A DNA stretch of 64,000 nt from contig NZ_JAOCQF010000001.1 of assembly GCF_025380365.1 (NCBI RefSeq), forward strand, positions 1,848,245 through 1,912,244. Direction: 5' to 3'. Numbering within the stretch: position 1 is the stretch's first letter; every line of letters starts with the position of its first letter. Under the pieces are notes generated by a model that saw only the letters and a list, made by a program, of their open reading frames with translations, was not told the DNA's origin and did no database searches. Origin of the DNA: Albidovulum sediminis (GTDB lineage: Bacteria > Pseudomonadota > Alphaproteobacteria > Rhodobacterales > Rhodobacteraceae). The translations under genes and the position numbers were made by a program. Positions 45,253 through 54,700 of this stretch are shown here, one piece after another.

Positions 45253-46068
45253 TCAGCCGCCCCACCCCGCGAGGATGAGCATGCCCCAGGCGATCAGCCC
45301 GAGGCCCGCCATGCGTCCGAGTGCCGCGCCGGACGGAACCAGCTTCTCGACCGCGACAAGGACGGCAAGGGCCACGATCCAGTACAGGTTCATGACCCCG
45401 CCGACGAACAGCAGCACCATCAGGAAGCCGCAGCAGCCGAGGCAGAAGGCGCCGTGCACCACGCCCATCCGGAAGGCGCCCGCGACGCCGGGGCGCATGT
45501 GGCGGGTCAGGAACTCGGCGGGCGAACGGCATCGACCAAGGCACGCCTGCTTGAAGCGCGAGAACTGGTAGACCCCGGCCGCGATCAGCACGAGCGCCCC
45601 CGGCACCGTGCCGAGCAAAGTCATCATGCCTGCCGAGACGAGCCCTGCCGCCTCGAGCGCCCACTGCGCAGCGGCGGCCAGAACCGAGAATCCGGCCCAG
45701 GCGGACAGGTAGCCGGTCAGAAATGCGGGCGACGCCCTGCGCAGGCGCGGCGAAGACGCGCTTCGCCGCAGCAACGCGGCGTGAAGCAGGACGGTGGGGG
45801 CGGCGCTGGGCAGCATCATGGCGATCATCATCACCCACCACATCAGGAAGACGAGCGTCGCGTAGCCCGCCGTCCACGCACCCGGCGGCGTGGCGCCCGG
45901 CATGTCCGGCATGGATCGCATGGCGGTCATGTCGAGTGCCGTCATCGGCATGCCCGGCCCCAGCACGGTATAGACCGAGGCGACAAGGAAAAGCACGCCG
46001 ATCAGCGCGGCCAGGAGCCGCCCTTCGTGGCGCAGAAGCCTCTCCATACCTCCGGGTGTCGACGTCAC
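45253..46068 (-). CDS. DUF2182 integral membrane protein
   Basis: A multi-pass membrane protein of about 271 residues with about six to seven helices and the DUF2182 signature MWWVMMIAMMLPSAAPTVLL and FCLGCCGFLMVLLFVGGVMN. The Cys-Cys and clustered Met residues could bind a metal, copper for example; that is inference. The start is uncertain: a GTG at 46068 has a reasonable distance from a ribosome-binding site, while the ATG at 46047 has GGAGG almost touching it. It follows the DUF1326 gene by 25 bases on the same strand, a pairing that is widespread. Confidence 0.85.
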   Translation of the reverse strand: MTSTPGGMERLLRHEGRLLAALIGVLFLVASVYTVLGPGMPMTALDMTAMRSMPDMPGATPPGAWTAGYATLVFLMWWVMMIAMMLPSAAPTVLLHAALLRRSASSPRLRRASPAFLTGYLSAWAGFSVLAAAAQWALEAAGLVSAGMMTLLGTVPGALVLIAAGVYQFSRFKQACLGRCRSPAEFLTRHMRPGVAGAFRMGVVHGAFCLGCCGFLMVLLFVGGVMNLYWIVALAVLVAVEKLVPSGAALGRMAGLGLIAWGMLILAGWGG

Positions 46069-46093
46069 CTCAGCCCCGCGCTTCCGGCGGCGA

Positions 46094-46735
46094 TCACGCC
46101 CTTGCCGGAACCACACCCTTGTCGGAGAGATGGATCTCGGCCAGGTGGGTGTGAGTATCCCGGTTCGCGGGCAGGTCGATTGCACCACTCGTGCGGGTCG
46201 TCGCCTTCGCGATCTCGGCCACGCGGAACTCGAACCCGTTCGGCAGGTTGATGCGGGCGTGATGCTCGGCCCCGGTGACGGGGTTCCGAAGCGGCTCCGC
46301 CGTCGTCTCGAGGACGCCGGGAATGCGGATGCTGCCGGTGCGGGCGGCGACGTCGATCGCCATCTCGATCGGCTTGTACAGCGTCTCCAGCTTGTTCGGC
46401 GACATCGCGGAGAAGACCCACCACATCGTCGCCATGTCTTCGGTATCCGCGCCCGTCATGATCCGTTCGAGCGCGGCACGCTGTGCGGGGCTTGCGCGTT
46501 CGTCGATGATGATCTGCATGGTGCCGTTGCCCTCATGGATCGGACCCGGCCACTTGACCACCATCGCGGTCCGCGTACCGGCAAGATCCACGTCGCCGTG
46601 GCGGCCCGAGTCGAACTCGAACCCCGCCGCGGCCTCGCAGTTTCCGTGGGTGGGCAGCGACATAAACTGGCACGGGCATCCCGGCGCGCAATTGCAGTTG
46701 CCAAGCTCCCGGCCATGCAGTTCCCAACTGGTCAT
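46094..46735 (-). CDS. DUF1326 cysteine-motif protein
   Basis: A 213-residue soluble protein with an N-terminal CNCAPGCPCQ motif (residues 14-23), the hallmark of DUF1326. The motif looks like a metal-binding site. The rest is beta-rich with conserved His pairs (HEGNGTMQIII, GAEHHARINLP, HTHLAEIH). The gene precedes a DUF2182 membrane protein, as in many genomes, and their joint function is not known. It has a free-standing promoter region of 250 bases upstream that holds nothing else. Confidence 0.88.
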   Translation of the reverse strand: MTSWELHGRELGNCNCAPGCPCQFMSLPTHGNCEAAAGFEFDSGRHGDVDLAGTRTAMVVKWPGPIHEGNGTMQIIIDERASPAQRAALERIMTGADTEDMATMWWVFSAMSPNKLETLYKPIEMAIDVAARTGSIRIPGVLETTAEPLRNPVTGAEHHARINLPNGFEFRVAEIAKATTRTSGAIDLPANRDTHTHLAEIHLSDKGVVPARA

Positions 46736-46984
46736 GACATAGCCTCCCCTGTCACTTTAAAGCCAAATCCTACCACGGATCGCAGCGTTCCGGGCAACAA
46801 TGCGACCCCGACGGCCACGAACCACGCGCGCTGCGCGAATTCCGGACACCGTCCCATCCGCAGGACACGAAAATCGCGCCGAATCCTGCCCGGTTCGGGC
46901 CCCAGATGCCGGTGCCGGGGCGACTCAGTGGCGGCGCGCGCCGGATGTTCCCGGAGAAGGGAGCACCTGGCGCGCACGCCTCGG

Positions 46985-47500
46985 TCAGTAGATGTAGCGG
47001 ATCTGATCGGTCCAGTAGCGTTCCAGCCGCTTCAGCGTCAGGTTCGTCTCCTCCGCCATCAGACGCGCGATCAGGCCGCGCGCCTCCATCGTTTCGGCGT
47101 GGCGGCGGAACAGCGCGGCGACGATGTCGCGAACCTCCGCCCCACGCTCGGTCAGCCGCACCCGGACCGACCTTCGGTCCACGAGGGAGCGTTCATGGTG
47201 CATGAAGCCGCCCTCCACCAGCTTGCGCAGGTTGTAGCTGACGTTGGAGCCCTGGTAGTAGCCGCGCGACTTCAGTTCGCCCGCGGTCACCTCCGCCCCG
47301 CCGATGTTGAAGATCAGGAGCGCCTGCACGGCGTTGACTTCCGGGATGCCGAGACGCTCGAATTCGTCCTTGATCAGGTCGAGAAGCAGCCGGTGCAGGC
47401 GTTCGACCAGTCCCAGAGTTTCGAGATAACCGGAAAGAAAGCCCGCCTGCGGCGTCTCCTGCATGGCTGCGTGAATCGTCATCCTGGCCTCCGCCGTCAC
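46985..47500 (-). CDS. MarR-family winged-helix regulator, LdtR-like
   Basis: A 171-residue DNA-binding protein. The MarR core is visible: EVNAVQALLIFNIGGAEVTAGELKSRGYYQGSNVSYNLRKL (recognition helix, shortened here) and the wing VDRRSVRVRLTERGAEV. The GYYQGSNVSYNL helix and the IKDEFERLGIPEVNAVQALL lead closely resemble LdtR, the Rhizobiales regulator of L,D-transpeptidase and stress genes. The target here is unknown. Upstream reads toward sdhE and the HTH gene on the same strand. Confidence 0.85.
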   Translation of the reverse strand: MTAEARMTIHAAMQETPQAGFLSGYLETLGLVERLHRLLLDLIKDEFERLGIPEVNAVQALLIFNIGGAEVTAGELKSRGYYQGSNVSYNLRKLVEGGFMHHERSLVDRRSVRVRLTERGAEVRDIVAALFRRHAETMEARGLIARLMAEETNLTLKRLERYWTDQIRYIY

Positions 47501-47557
47501 CGCAATCGGGCAGAGACTGGCGGCAAAAGCCGAAATAACTGTTAAAACCGTAAAGGC

Positions 47558-47829
47558 TCAGCGCGCGGCGGCGTGGCGGCTGCGCAGGAAGGCGGCGACC
47601 TCTGCGATCAGCTCCGCATGCGCCGCCGGAGCGGGCATCGCCCCGGTCACCCAAGGGTAGAGATCCTGGTCGTTCTCGGAGAGAAGCGCCTCGTATCGCT
47701 CCAGCGTCTCGGGCGTCATCGCGGCAAGGCGGGCATCGGCGAAGGGGCCGAGGATCAGGTCCATCTCCTTCGTGCCGCGCCGCCATGACCGCATGGACAG
47801 ACGCTTGAGCCGCGCCGCATCCGGCGCGC

Positions 47830-47833
<4 letters not shown>
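47558..47833 (-). CDS. sdhE: SdhE, FAD assembly factor for succinate dehydrogenase
   Basis: A 91-residue protein of the SdhE/CptB/SDH5 family that promotes covalent flavinylation of SdhA. The RGTKEMD motif (RGxxE, residues 19-25) and the later ILGPFADARL and LLSENDQDLYPWVTGAMPAP are diagnostic. Its start overlaps the stop of an HTH-regulator gene by four bases (ATGA), so both are made together. No sdh genes are nearby. Confidence 0.92.
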
Positions 47834-49511
<1,678 letters not shown>

Positions 49512-49517
49512 GGCGAA

Positions 49518-49549
49518 GGCGCGCGGCGGTTTTGACAGCGCCGCGCGCC
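49518..49549 (+). terminator. GC-rich stem-loop after aspC
   Basis: A perfect 10-bp stem (49518-49527 with 49540-49549) around a 12-base loop, six bases after the aspC stop. No U-tract follows. Its loop and right arm overlap a consensus-like -35, so termination and a new start may be linked. Confidence 0.5.
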
Positions 49550-49560
49550 CTGCATAGTGT
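49532..49560 (+). promoter_or_regulatory. Promoter candidate for the 49584 gene
   Basis: A perfect TTGACA at 49532-49537 and TAGTGT at 49555-49560 are separated by 17 bases and lie 24 bases before the ATG of the next gene. The -35 is exact, the -10 weak, which is common in GC-rich alphaproteobacteria. Confidence 0.4.
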
Positions 49561-49583
49561 TGGCGAAGAACCGGGCGGGTGCG

Positions 49584-49997
49584 ATGACAGATTTGCCGGA
49601 CTACTATTTCCGCATCCGCGAGAATGGCGCCGCGGTGTTCCGGATCGATACCGCAAATCGCCAGCGCCGGATCGAGATGGACCAGATCGCGGTCGTCAAC
49701 GTCAAGACCGGCGATATCCGCCCGCACGGGGGCCGGACGCTCTCGCAGGCCGATCTGCAGGCGATCGGCGACTGGCTCGCCCGGCGGCAGGACCTTCTGG
49801 CCGCGCGTGAAACCGACGACATCCTGCGTCTGGCCGACCAGATGAACCAGGTGGCGCACTGGGTTCAGTCCAAGGCGACCGAGGCGCAGGTCGCGGCGGT
49901 CTCGGACGCGCTGCTTCTGGCCATGCACGACTTGCGCGGCGTCCTTGTGCGCAAGCAGGCGGGCCGCCCAGATGCGCCGGAGGCGGAAGCGGGCTGA
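49584..49997 (+). CDS. Conserved hypothetical protein
   Basis: A 137-residue cytosolic protein. The first half (YYFRIRENGAAVFRID, IAVVNVKTGDIRPHGGRTL) looks like a small beta domain and the second half is helical with ADQMNQVAHWVQSKATEAQVAAVSDALLLAMHDLRGVLVRK. I do not recognise a named family, although similar proteins occur in Rhodobacterales. It has its own promoter candidate and no operon partner. Confidence 0.65.
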   Translation: MTDLPDYYFRIRENGAAVFRIDTANRQRRIEMDQIAVVNVKTGDIRPHGGRTLSQADLQAIGDWLARRQDLLAARETDDILRLADQMNQVAHWVQSKATEAQVAAVSDALLLAMHDLRGVLVRKQAGRPDAPEAEAG

Positions 49998-50024
49998 GAC
50001 CCGCCCGCCGTCAATCTTCCGGGT

Positions 50025-51401
50025 TCAGGCGGGCGTGCCGCTGGTGGGCGCGCCGGGCTTGTCGGCAAGCCAGAGGCCGCGCCAGAACCGCAGCATCAGA
50101 AGGGATGCGGCGCAGACCAGCCCGACCACGAGGCCCAGCCAGAGGCCCACGCCGCCCATCCCGGCCTTGAAGGCCAGCAGATAGCTTGTCGGGATGCCGA
50201 TCAGCCAGTAGCTGACCGAGGCGATGATCATCGGCGCGCGGGTGTCATGCACCCCGCGCAGCAGGCCAAGCCCCATGACCTGCGTCGCATCCGCCACCTG
50301 GAAAAGCGCGGCCACCGCCAGAAGCGCGGTGCCATAGGCCACGATGTCCCCCGCCTGCGGGTTCGAGGGATCCAGGAACAACTCGATCAGCGGCACCGGG
50401 AAGGCCAGGAACACGGCCACGACGACCACGCCGAAGACAAGCGACATCGCCATCGCCGTCGCGGCCCCGTCGCGCAGGCCGCGCACGTCGCCCTGTCCGT
50501 AGGCGCGGCCGATGCGGACGGTCGCGGCATTGGACAGGCCGAGGTGGACCATGAACGCGATCGCGGCCAGTTCCAGCGCAATCCCGTGCGAGGCAAGCTC
50601 GACCGCGCCGATCCAGCCCATCATGATCGCAGTCGCCGTGAACAGGCCGCTTTCGAACAGCCCGGTCAGCCCGATCGGCCAGCCCAGGCGGAAGACCTGC
50701 GCCATGGCTGGCGGGTCCGGCCGCCAGAAGCGGCGGAAGATGCGATAGGGCGCCAGCACCGGGTGACGGGCGGCATAGGCCACCAGCACCGCCAGCGTGA
50801 GGATCTGGGTTGCGACCGATGCAAGTGCGGCGCCCTGCACGCCCAGTTCCGGCGCGCCCCAGTTGCCGAAGATCAGCATCCAGTTCAGCACGATGTTCAG
50901 CCCCACCCCCGCCAGCGTGGCCCAAAGCACGATCCCCGCCCGCTCGAACGCCGACAGGAAGCTTTTCAGCACCATGATCAGAAGTGCCGGAATCATGCCG
51001 AAGCCCGCGGTGCGCAGGTAGTCCTGCCCCAGTCGCGCCACCTCGGGTTCCTGTCCAAGCGCGGCCAGCACCTTCCCGGACCAGAATGTCAGCGGCAGCA
51101 CGCAAAGGCCGAACAGCACCGAAAGCCACATGCCCATGCGGGTATCGCGGCGCACGCGGGTTTCGTCCCCGCGCCCGAGCGCGGAGGCGACAAGCGGCGT
51201 GACCGCCAGCGCGAACCCCGACCCGAGGATGAAGATGATGAAGAAGGTCGACGAGCCCAGGACAACCGCGGCGAGTTCGGCGGTGCCATACCAGCCCAGC
51301 ATCACCGTGTCGGTCACATGCAACGTCATCTGCGCAAGGTTGGAGCCTATGAGGGGCAACCCCAGCACCCAGAGCGCCCGTGCATGGGCAGAATATGACA
51401 T
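50025..51401 (-). CDS. MATE-family efflux transporter
   Basis: A 458-residue inner-membrane pump with twelve predicted helices and MATE signatures: QMTLHVTDTVMLGWYG, LGSGFALAVTPLVASALGRGD, and the internal repeat HGIALELAAIAFMVHLGLSNAATVRIGRAYG in the second half. MATE (NorM type) pumps export cationic drugs with Na+ or H+. The start at 51401 (MSYSAHARALW) fits the family; an ATG 12 bases upstream is also possible. It is followed by nothing in its direction up to 50025 and reads from the GNAT side. Confidence 0.92.
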   Translation of the reverse strand: MSYSAHARALWVLGLPLIGSNLAQMTLHVTDTVMLGWYGTAELAAVVLGSSTFFIIFILGSGFALAVTPLVASALGRGDETRVRRDTRMGMWLSVLFGLCVLPLTFWSGKVLAALGQEPEVARLGQDYLRTAGFGMIPALLIMVLKSFLSAFERAGIVLWATLAGVGLNIVLNWMLIFGNWGAPELGVQGAALASVATQILTLAVLVAYAARHPVLAPYRIFRRFWRPDPPAMAQVFRLGWPIGLTGLFESGLFTATAIMMGWIGAVELASHGIALELAAIAFMVHLGLSNAATVRIGRAYGQGDVRGLRDGAATAMAMSLVFGVVVVAVFLAFPVPLIELFLDPSNPQAGDIVAYGTALLAVAALFQVADATQVMGLGLLRGVHDTRAPMIIASVSYWLIGIPTSYLLAFKAGMGGVGLWLGLVVGLVCAASLLMLRFWRGLWLADKPGAPTSGTPA

Positions 51402-51480
51402 CCTGTCGCGCATCCACCAGCAGTATCGCCGCGCATGGACAAGGTCCATACCCGGCGTGGCGCCGGTAACGCCATCCGCC

Positions 51481-51999
51481 TCAGAGCGCGATGACGCGCC
51501 CCGGCGCCACCAGCGCCAGACGATCCACCTGCCCGCGCAGGCGGGCATGAACCTCTGCAATGCCAGGATCGCCGCTTGCGACCGGTTCCATCCCGGCATG
51601 ATCTGCAATGCGTTGCATCGCGCGGTTGGACTTGCGGAAAAAGAAGAAAAGGTCCGCGAACCCGCGCCGGCGCCCCTCGTCCAGGGCCCGGTCGACCAGG
51701 GCCTGGCCGATACCCGCGTGGCGGTGGCCCTCGTCCACCGAAAGCGCGATCTCCGCAGCGCCCGCCATATCCGGGCGGCGATAGACCTCCGCCACACCGA
51801 TCACCGCCCCGTCTTCGAGCGCGTCGATGACGATCTCGGGCGCGGCGGTCGCGGCATAGCGTTCGACCTGCGCGTCCGAGACCCAGGCGAAGAAGCGGTT
51901 CACGCGGGAATCCGGCCCGAGGCCGAGGAGATGCACCTTCAGGCGGTCACGCCAGCCGGGCTCGGCGGGCGAATGGGCGACAAGACGGATCGCGGCCAT
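51481..51999 (-). CDS. GNAT-family N-acetyltransferase
   Basis: A 172-residue acetyltransferase. The acetyl-CoA pyrophosphate loop is recognisable as RHAGIGQALVDRAL (a variant of R/Q-x-x-G-x-G/A), preceded by AEIALSVDEGH. Substrate is unknown. It lies 80 bases upstream of the MATE gene and could be in the same unit. Confidence 0.85.
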   Translation of the reverse strand: MAAIRLVAHSPAEPGWRDRLKVHLLGLGPDSRVNRFFAWVSDAQVERYAATAAPEIVIDALEDGAVIGVAEVYRRPDMAGAAEIALSVDEGHRHAGIGQALVDRALDEGRRRGFADLFFFFRKSNRAMQRIADHAGMEPVASGDPGIAEVHARLRGQVDRLALVAPGRVIAL

Positions 52000-52118
52000 G
52001 GCGGGCCCTCATGCAGACGCCGCGATGCTGCGGCGCAGCATGAGAATGGGGCCGGTCTGCGCCGCAAACCAGCCCCCCGCGCGCAGCACAGCCATGCGCG
52101 CCGTGCATCCCGGAACCG

Positions 52119-53132
52119 TCAGCGCTTGCTGCGACGCAGGTTCGGATGCAGCGAGGTGCCGAGGATGTGGTCAGCGTGATAGACGACATGGCTCGCCCGC
52201 CCGACGATCAGGGGGTCGGGTGCGGTGACGACCGAAAGATCCTTGTCGGGGTAGTCGAGCGAGGACAGGAAGTGCTTCATGCAGTTCAGCCGCGCTCGCT
52301 TCTTGTCGTTCGACTTCACGATGACCCAGGGCGCGTCGGCGGTGTCGGTGTAGAAGAACATCGCCTCCTTCGCCTCGGTGTAGTCGTCCCACTTGTCGAG
52401 CGACGCCTTGTCGATCGGGCTCAGCTTCCACATCTTCAGGGGATCGGTCTCGCGCGATTCAAAGCGGCGGCGCTGCTCCTCCCGGGTGACGGAAAACCAG
52501 TACTTGTAAAGCCTTATGCCGGATCGCACCAGCATCCGCTCGACCTCGGGCGCCTGGCGCATGAATTCGAGGTATTCGGTCGGCGTGCAGAAACCCATCA
52601 CCCGTTCGACCCCGGCGCGGTTGTACCATGACCGGTCGTAGAAGACCATTTCGCCGCTTGTCGGCAGGTGCTGGATGTAGCGCTGGAAGAACCACTGGCC
52701 CTTTTCGACGTCCGAGGGCTTGTTGAGCGCAACGACGCGCGCAAAGCGGGGATTCAGGTGTTCCATGAACCGCTTGATGGTGCCGCCCTTGCCGGCGGCG
52801 TCCCGCCCCTCGAAGAGGATGACGAACTTCTGCCCCGTCTCCTGCGCCCAGATCTGCACCTTGAGAAGCTCGGTCTGGAGCTTGGCCTTTTCGGCCTCAT
52901 AGGCCCTGGTCGCGAGCTGATGGGAATAGGGATACCTGCCGGTTTCGAAGGCGTGGCGGATCGCATCCGCATCGACGACGGGGAAGGTGCTTGGCCCCTT
53001 CGCCCGCTCCTCGGGCTTCGCCGCCGCGGGCTCGGCGGTGACGCCCTCCGGCGCCGCCGGCATCTGGGCATCCGCATCGACGGTTGCGTGTTCGCTGGTC
53101 AGGGCAGAAACGGCCCGCGTGCTTTCCGACAT
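52119..53132 (-). CDS. ppk2: Polyphosphate kinase 2 (PPK2 family)
   Basis: Transfers phosphate between polyphosphate and nucleotides (GDP/ADP or the reverse). The 337-residue protein has a disordered Ala/Glu/Pro-rich N-terminus of about 50 residues, Walker A GRDAAGKGG (109-117) and Walker B MVFYDRSWYNRAGVERVMGF, then the SPIDKASLDKWDDYTEAKEAMF lid of class I PPK2. All key residues are present. The gene is divergent from a GST gene; the 161-base gap between them holds both promoters. Confidence 0.95.
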   Translation of the reverse strand: MSESTRAVSALTSEHATVDADAQMPAAPEGVTAEPAAAKPEERAKGPSTFPVVDADAIRHAFETGRYPYSHQLATRAYEAEKAKLQTELLKVQIWAQETGQKFVILFEGRDAAGKGGTIKRFMEHLNPRFARVVALNKPSDVEKGQWFFQRYIQHLPTSGEMVFYDRSWYNRAGVERVMGFCTPTEYLEFMRQAPEVERMLVRSGIRLYKYWFSVTREEQRRRFESRETDPLKMWKLSPIDKASLDKWDDYTEAKEAMFFYTDTADAPWVIVKSNDKKRARLNCMKHFLSSLDYPDKDLSVVTAPDPLIVGRASHVVYHADHILGTSLHPNLRRSKR

Positions 53133-53293
53133 GTCCTCTCCCTCCGGTTTTCACTGGCAGGGTGAGTCTCGTGCGGTTTACGCAGCCGCACCATGATGCG
53201 TGTCAAATAACATTCCGGCGGGGAAGAAAAATTTACCGCTTTCGCGCGGAGGGCACAGCCGGTAGCGATGGGCAACCCAATCGGAGAGATCCC

Positions 53294-53938
53294 ATGCTTC
53301 GCCTTCACGGTGTCTATCGGTCCCGCGCCGCCCGCAACATCTGGCTTCTCGAGGAAATCGGCGTGCCTTACGAGCATGTGCCGGTGGTCCAGCGCTACCG
53401 CCTGACCGACGAACAGGCGCAGGTGCATCCGCACACGCAGACCGACGCCTTCAAGGCGCTGTCGCCCGCGGCGGCCGTCCCGGTGCTGGAGGACGGCGAC
53501 CTTGTCCTGTCGGAATCCATGGCGATCAACCTTCACCTTGCCCGCGCCTACGGCGGCGACCTTGGCCCGCGCGACGCGCGCGAACTGGCGCAGATGGAGC
53601 AATGGTCCTTCTACGCGCTTTCCGGGGTCGAACCGTTGACGCTTGACGTTCTCTATGCCGACCAGACGACCGAGGCCGGGCGCGCGCAGGTCGCGGCGGG
53701 CGCGGAAAAGCTGCGCCGCCCGCTGGCCGTGGTGGACGGCGCGCTGAAGGCCACCGGCTGGCTGGTCGGCGGGCGCCTGACCGTGGCCGATATCAACATG
53801 GCCGAGGTCGTGCGCTACGCCATGCCCGCGCCGGGCCTGATCGCCGGGTTTCCCGCCGTGGCGGCCTGGATCGGCAAGCTGCACGCGCGGCCCGCGTTCC
53901 AGCGGATGTGGCATGCTCGCGAGGCCGAGGCCCTGTGA
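53294..53938 (+). CDS. Glutathione S-transferase family protein
   Basis: A 214-residue GST with the thioredoxin-like N-terminal domain (HGVYRSRAARNIWLLEEIGVPYEHVP, then LSPAAAVPVLEDGDLVLSESMAINLHLA) and a helical C-terminal domain ending in PGLIAGFPAVAAWIGKLHARPAFQRM. The start MLRLHGVYRS is sound after GGAGAG. Substrate unknown. It is the third GST-like protein here and not a close paralogue of the other two. Confidence 0.88.
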   Translation: MLRLHGVYRSRAARNIWLLEEIGVPYEHVPVVQRYRLTDEQAQVHPHTQTDAFKALSPAAAVPVLEDGDLVLSESMAINLHLARAYGGDLGPRDARELAQMEQWSFYALSGVEPLTLDVLYADQTTEAGRAQVAAGAEKLRRPLAVVDGALKATGWLVGGRLTVADINMAEVVRYAMPAPGLIAGFPAVAAWIGKLHARPAFQRMWHAREAEAL

Positions 53939-53970
53939 CCCGGTGGCCCGGCCCGGCCTTGCCCGGCGGG

Positions 53971-54564
53971 TCAGGCCGGCTTGCGCGCGATGAAGTCGAT
54001 CAGCGCGGATCGCCCGGAATGGCCGCGCCCCTCGTCCACGTCGGCGTCGAAATCGGCCGCGCGCAGGACGTCCCACCCCGCGAAGGCGTCGTGCAGAAGG
54101 TCGAGCGTATACATGTTTTCCCGGTGCGGCGGCCCGCCGGTGCCGTAGCCGACCTGACGCGGCGCGTAGCCATGGAGCAGCAGCAGGCCGCCCGGCGCCA
54201 GCGCCCCGCCGATGCGCGCAAATAGAGTTTCGCGTTCGTCAGGACCGACGAACTGGATGAAGATGCCCGCGACCACGTCGAAGCGGCGCGACCAGTCCCA
54301 TCCGTCTAGGTCGTTCAGGTGGAACTCCACCGCCACGCCCTGCGCGGCGGCCAGCCTGCGCGCCTTGGCCACGGCATTGGGCGCGGGATCGAAGGCGGTG
54401 ACGGTCAGGCCCTGACCGGCCAACCAGACCGAATTGCGCCCCTCGCCGTCGGCAATGGCAAGGACCGTCTGCCCCGCGTGCAGAAAGGGTGCCGCGCGGC
54501 GCAGGAAATCGGCCGGCTCCGTCCCGAACAGGTAGTCATCGCCTGCGTAGCGATCATTCCACAT
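53971..54564 (-). CDS. SAM-dependent methyltransferase
   Basis: A 197-residue class I methyltransferase. Motif I is AIADGEGRNSVWLAGQGL, followed by VTAFDPAPNAVAKARRLA, and motif IV/V is FDVVAGIFIQFVGPDERETL, typical of the TehB/thiopurine-type branch. The start MWNDRYAGDDYLFGTEP is a family hallmark. Possible substrates include tellurite, thiols or small molecules. It converges on the GST gene and lies divergent from parE, with 136 bases between starts. Confidence 0.9.
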   Translation of the reverse strand: MWNDRYAGDDYLFGTEPADFLRRAAPFLHAGQTVLAIADGEGRNSVWLAGQGLTVTAFDPAPNAVAKARRLAAAQGVAVEFHLNDLDGWDWSRRFDVVAGIFIQFVGPDERETLFARIGGALAPGGLLLLHGYAPRQVGYGTGGPPHRENMYTLDLLHDAFAGWDVLRAADFDADVDEGRGHSGRSALIDFIARKPA

Positions 54565-54700
54565 CTCGCGCTCCCTTGTGTCCCGACCTTCCGCACCATC
54601 CATATTTCGTGCGGACCGCGTCCGGATCAAGCCCCGACCGCTTGCCCCCGGTCCGCCTGCGTGGTCTAATCCGCGGCCAACCAGAACGAAGAGCAGTGCC

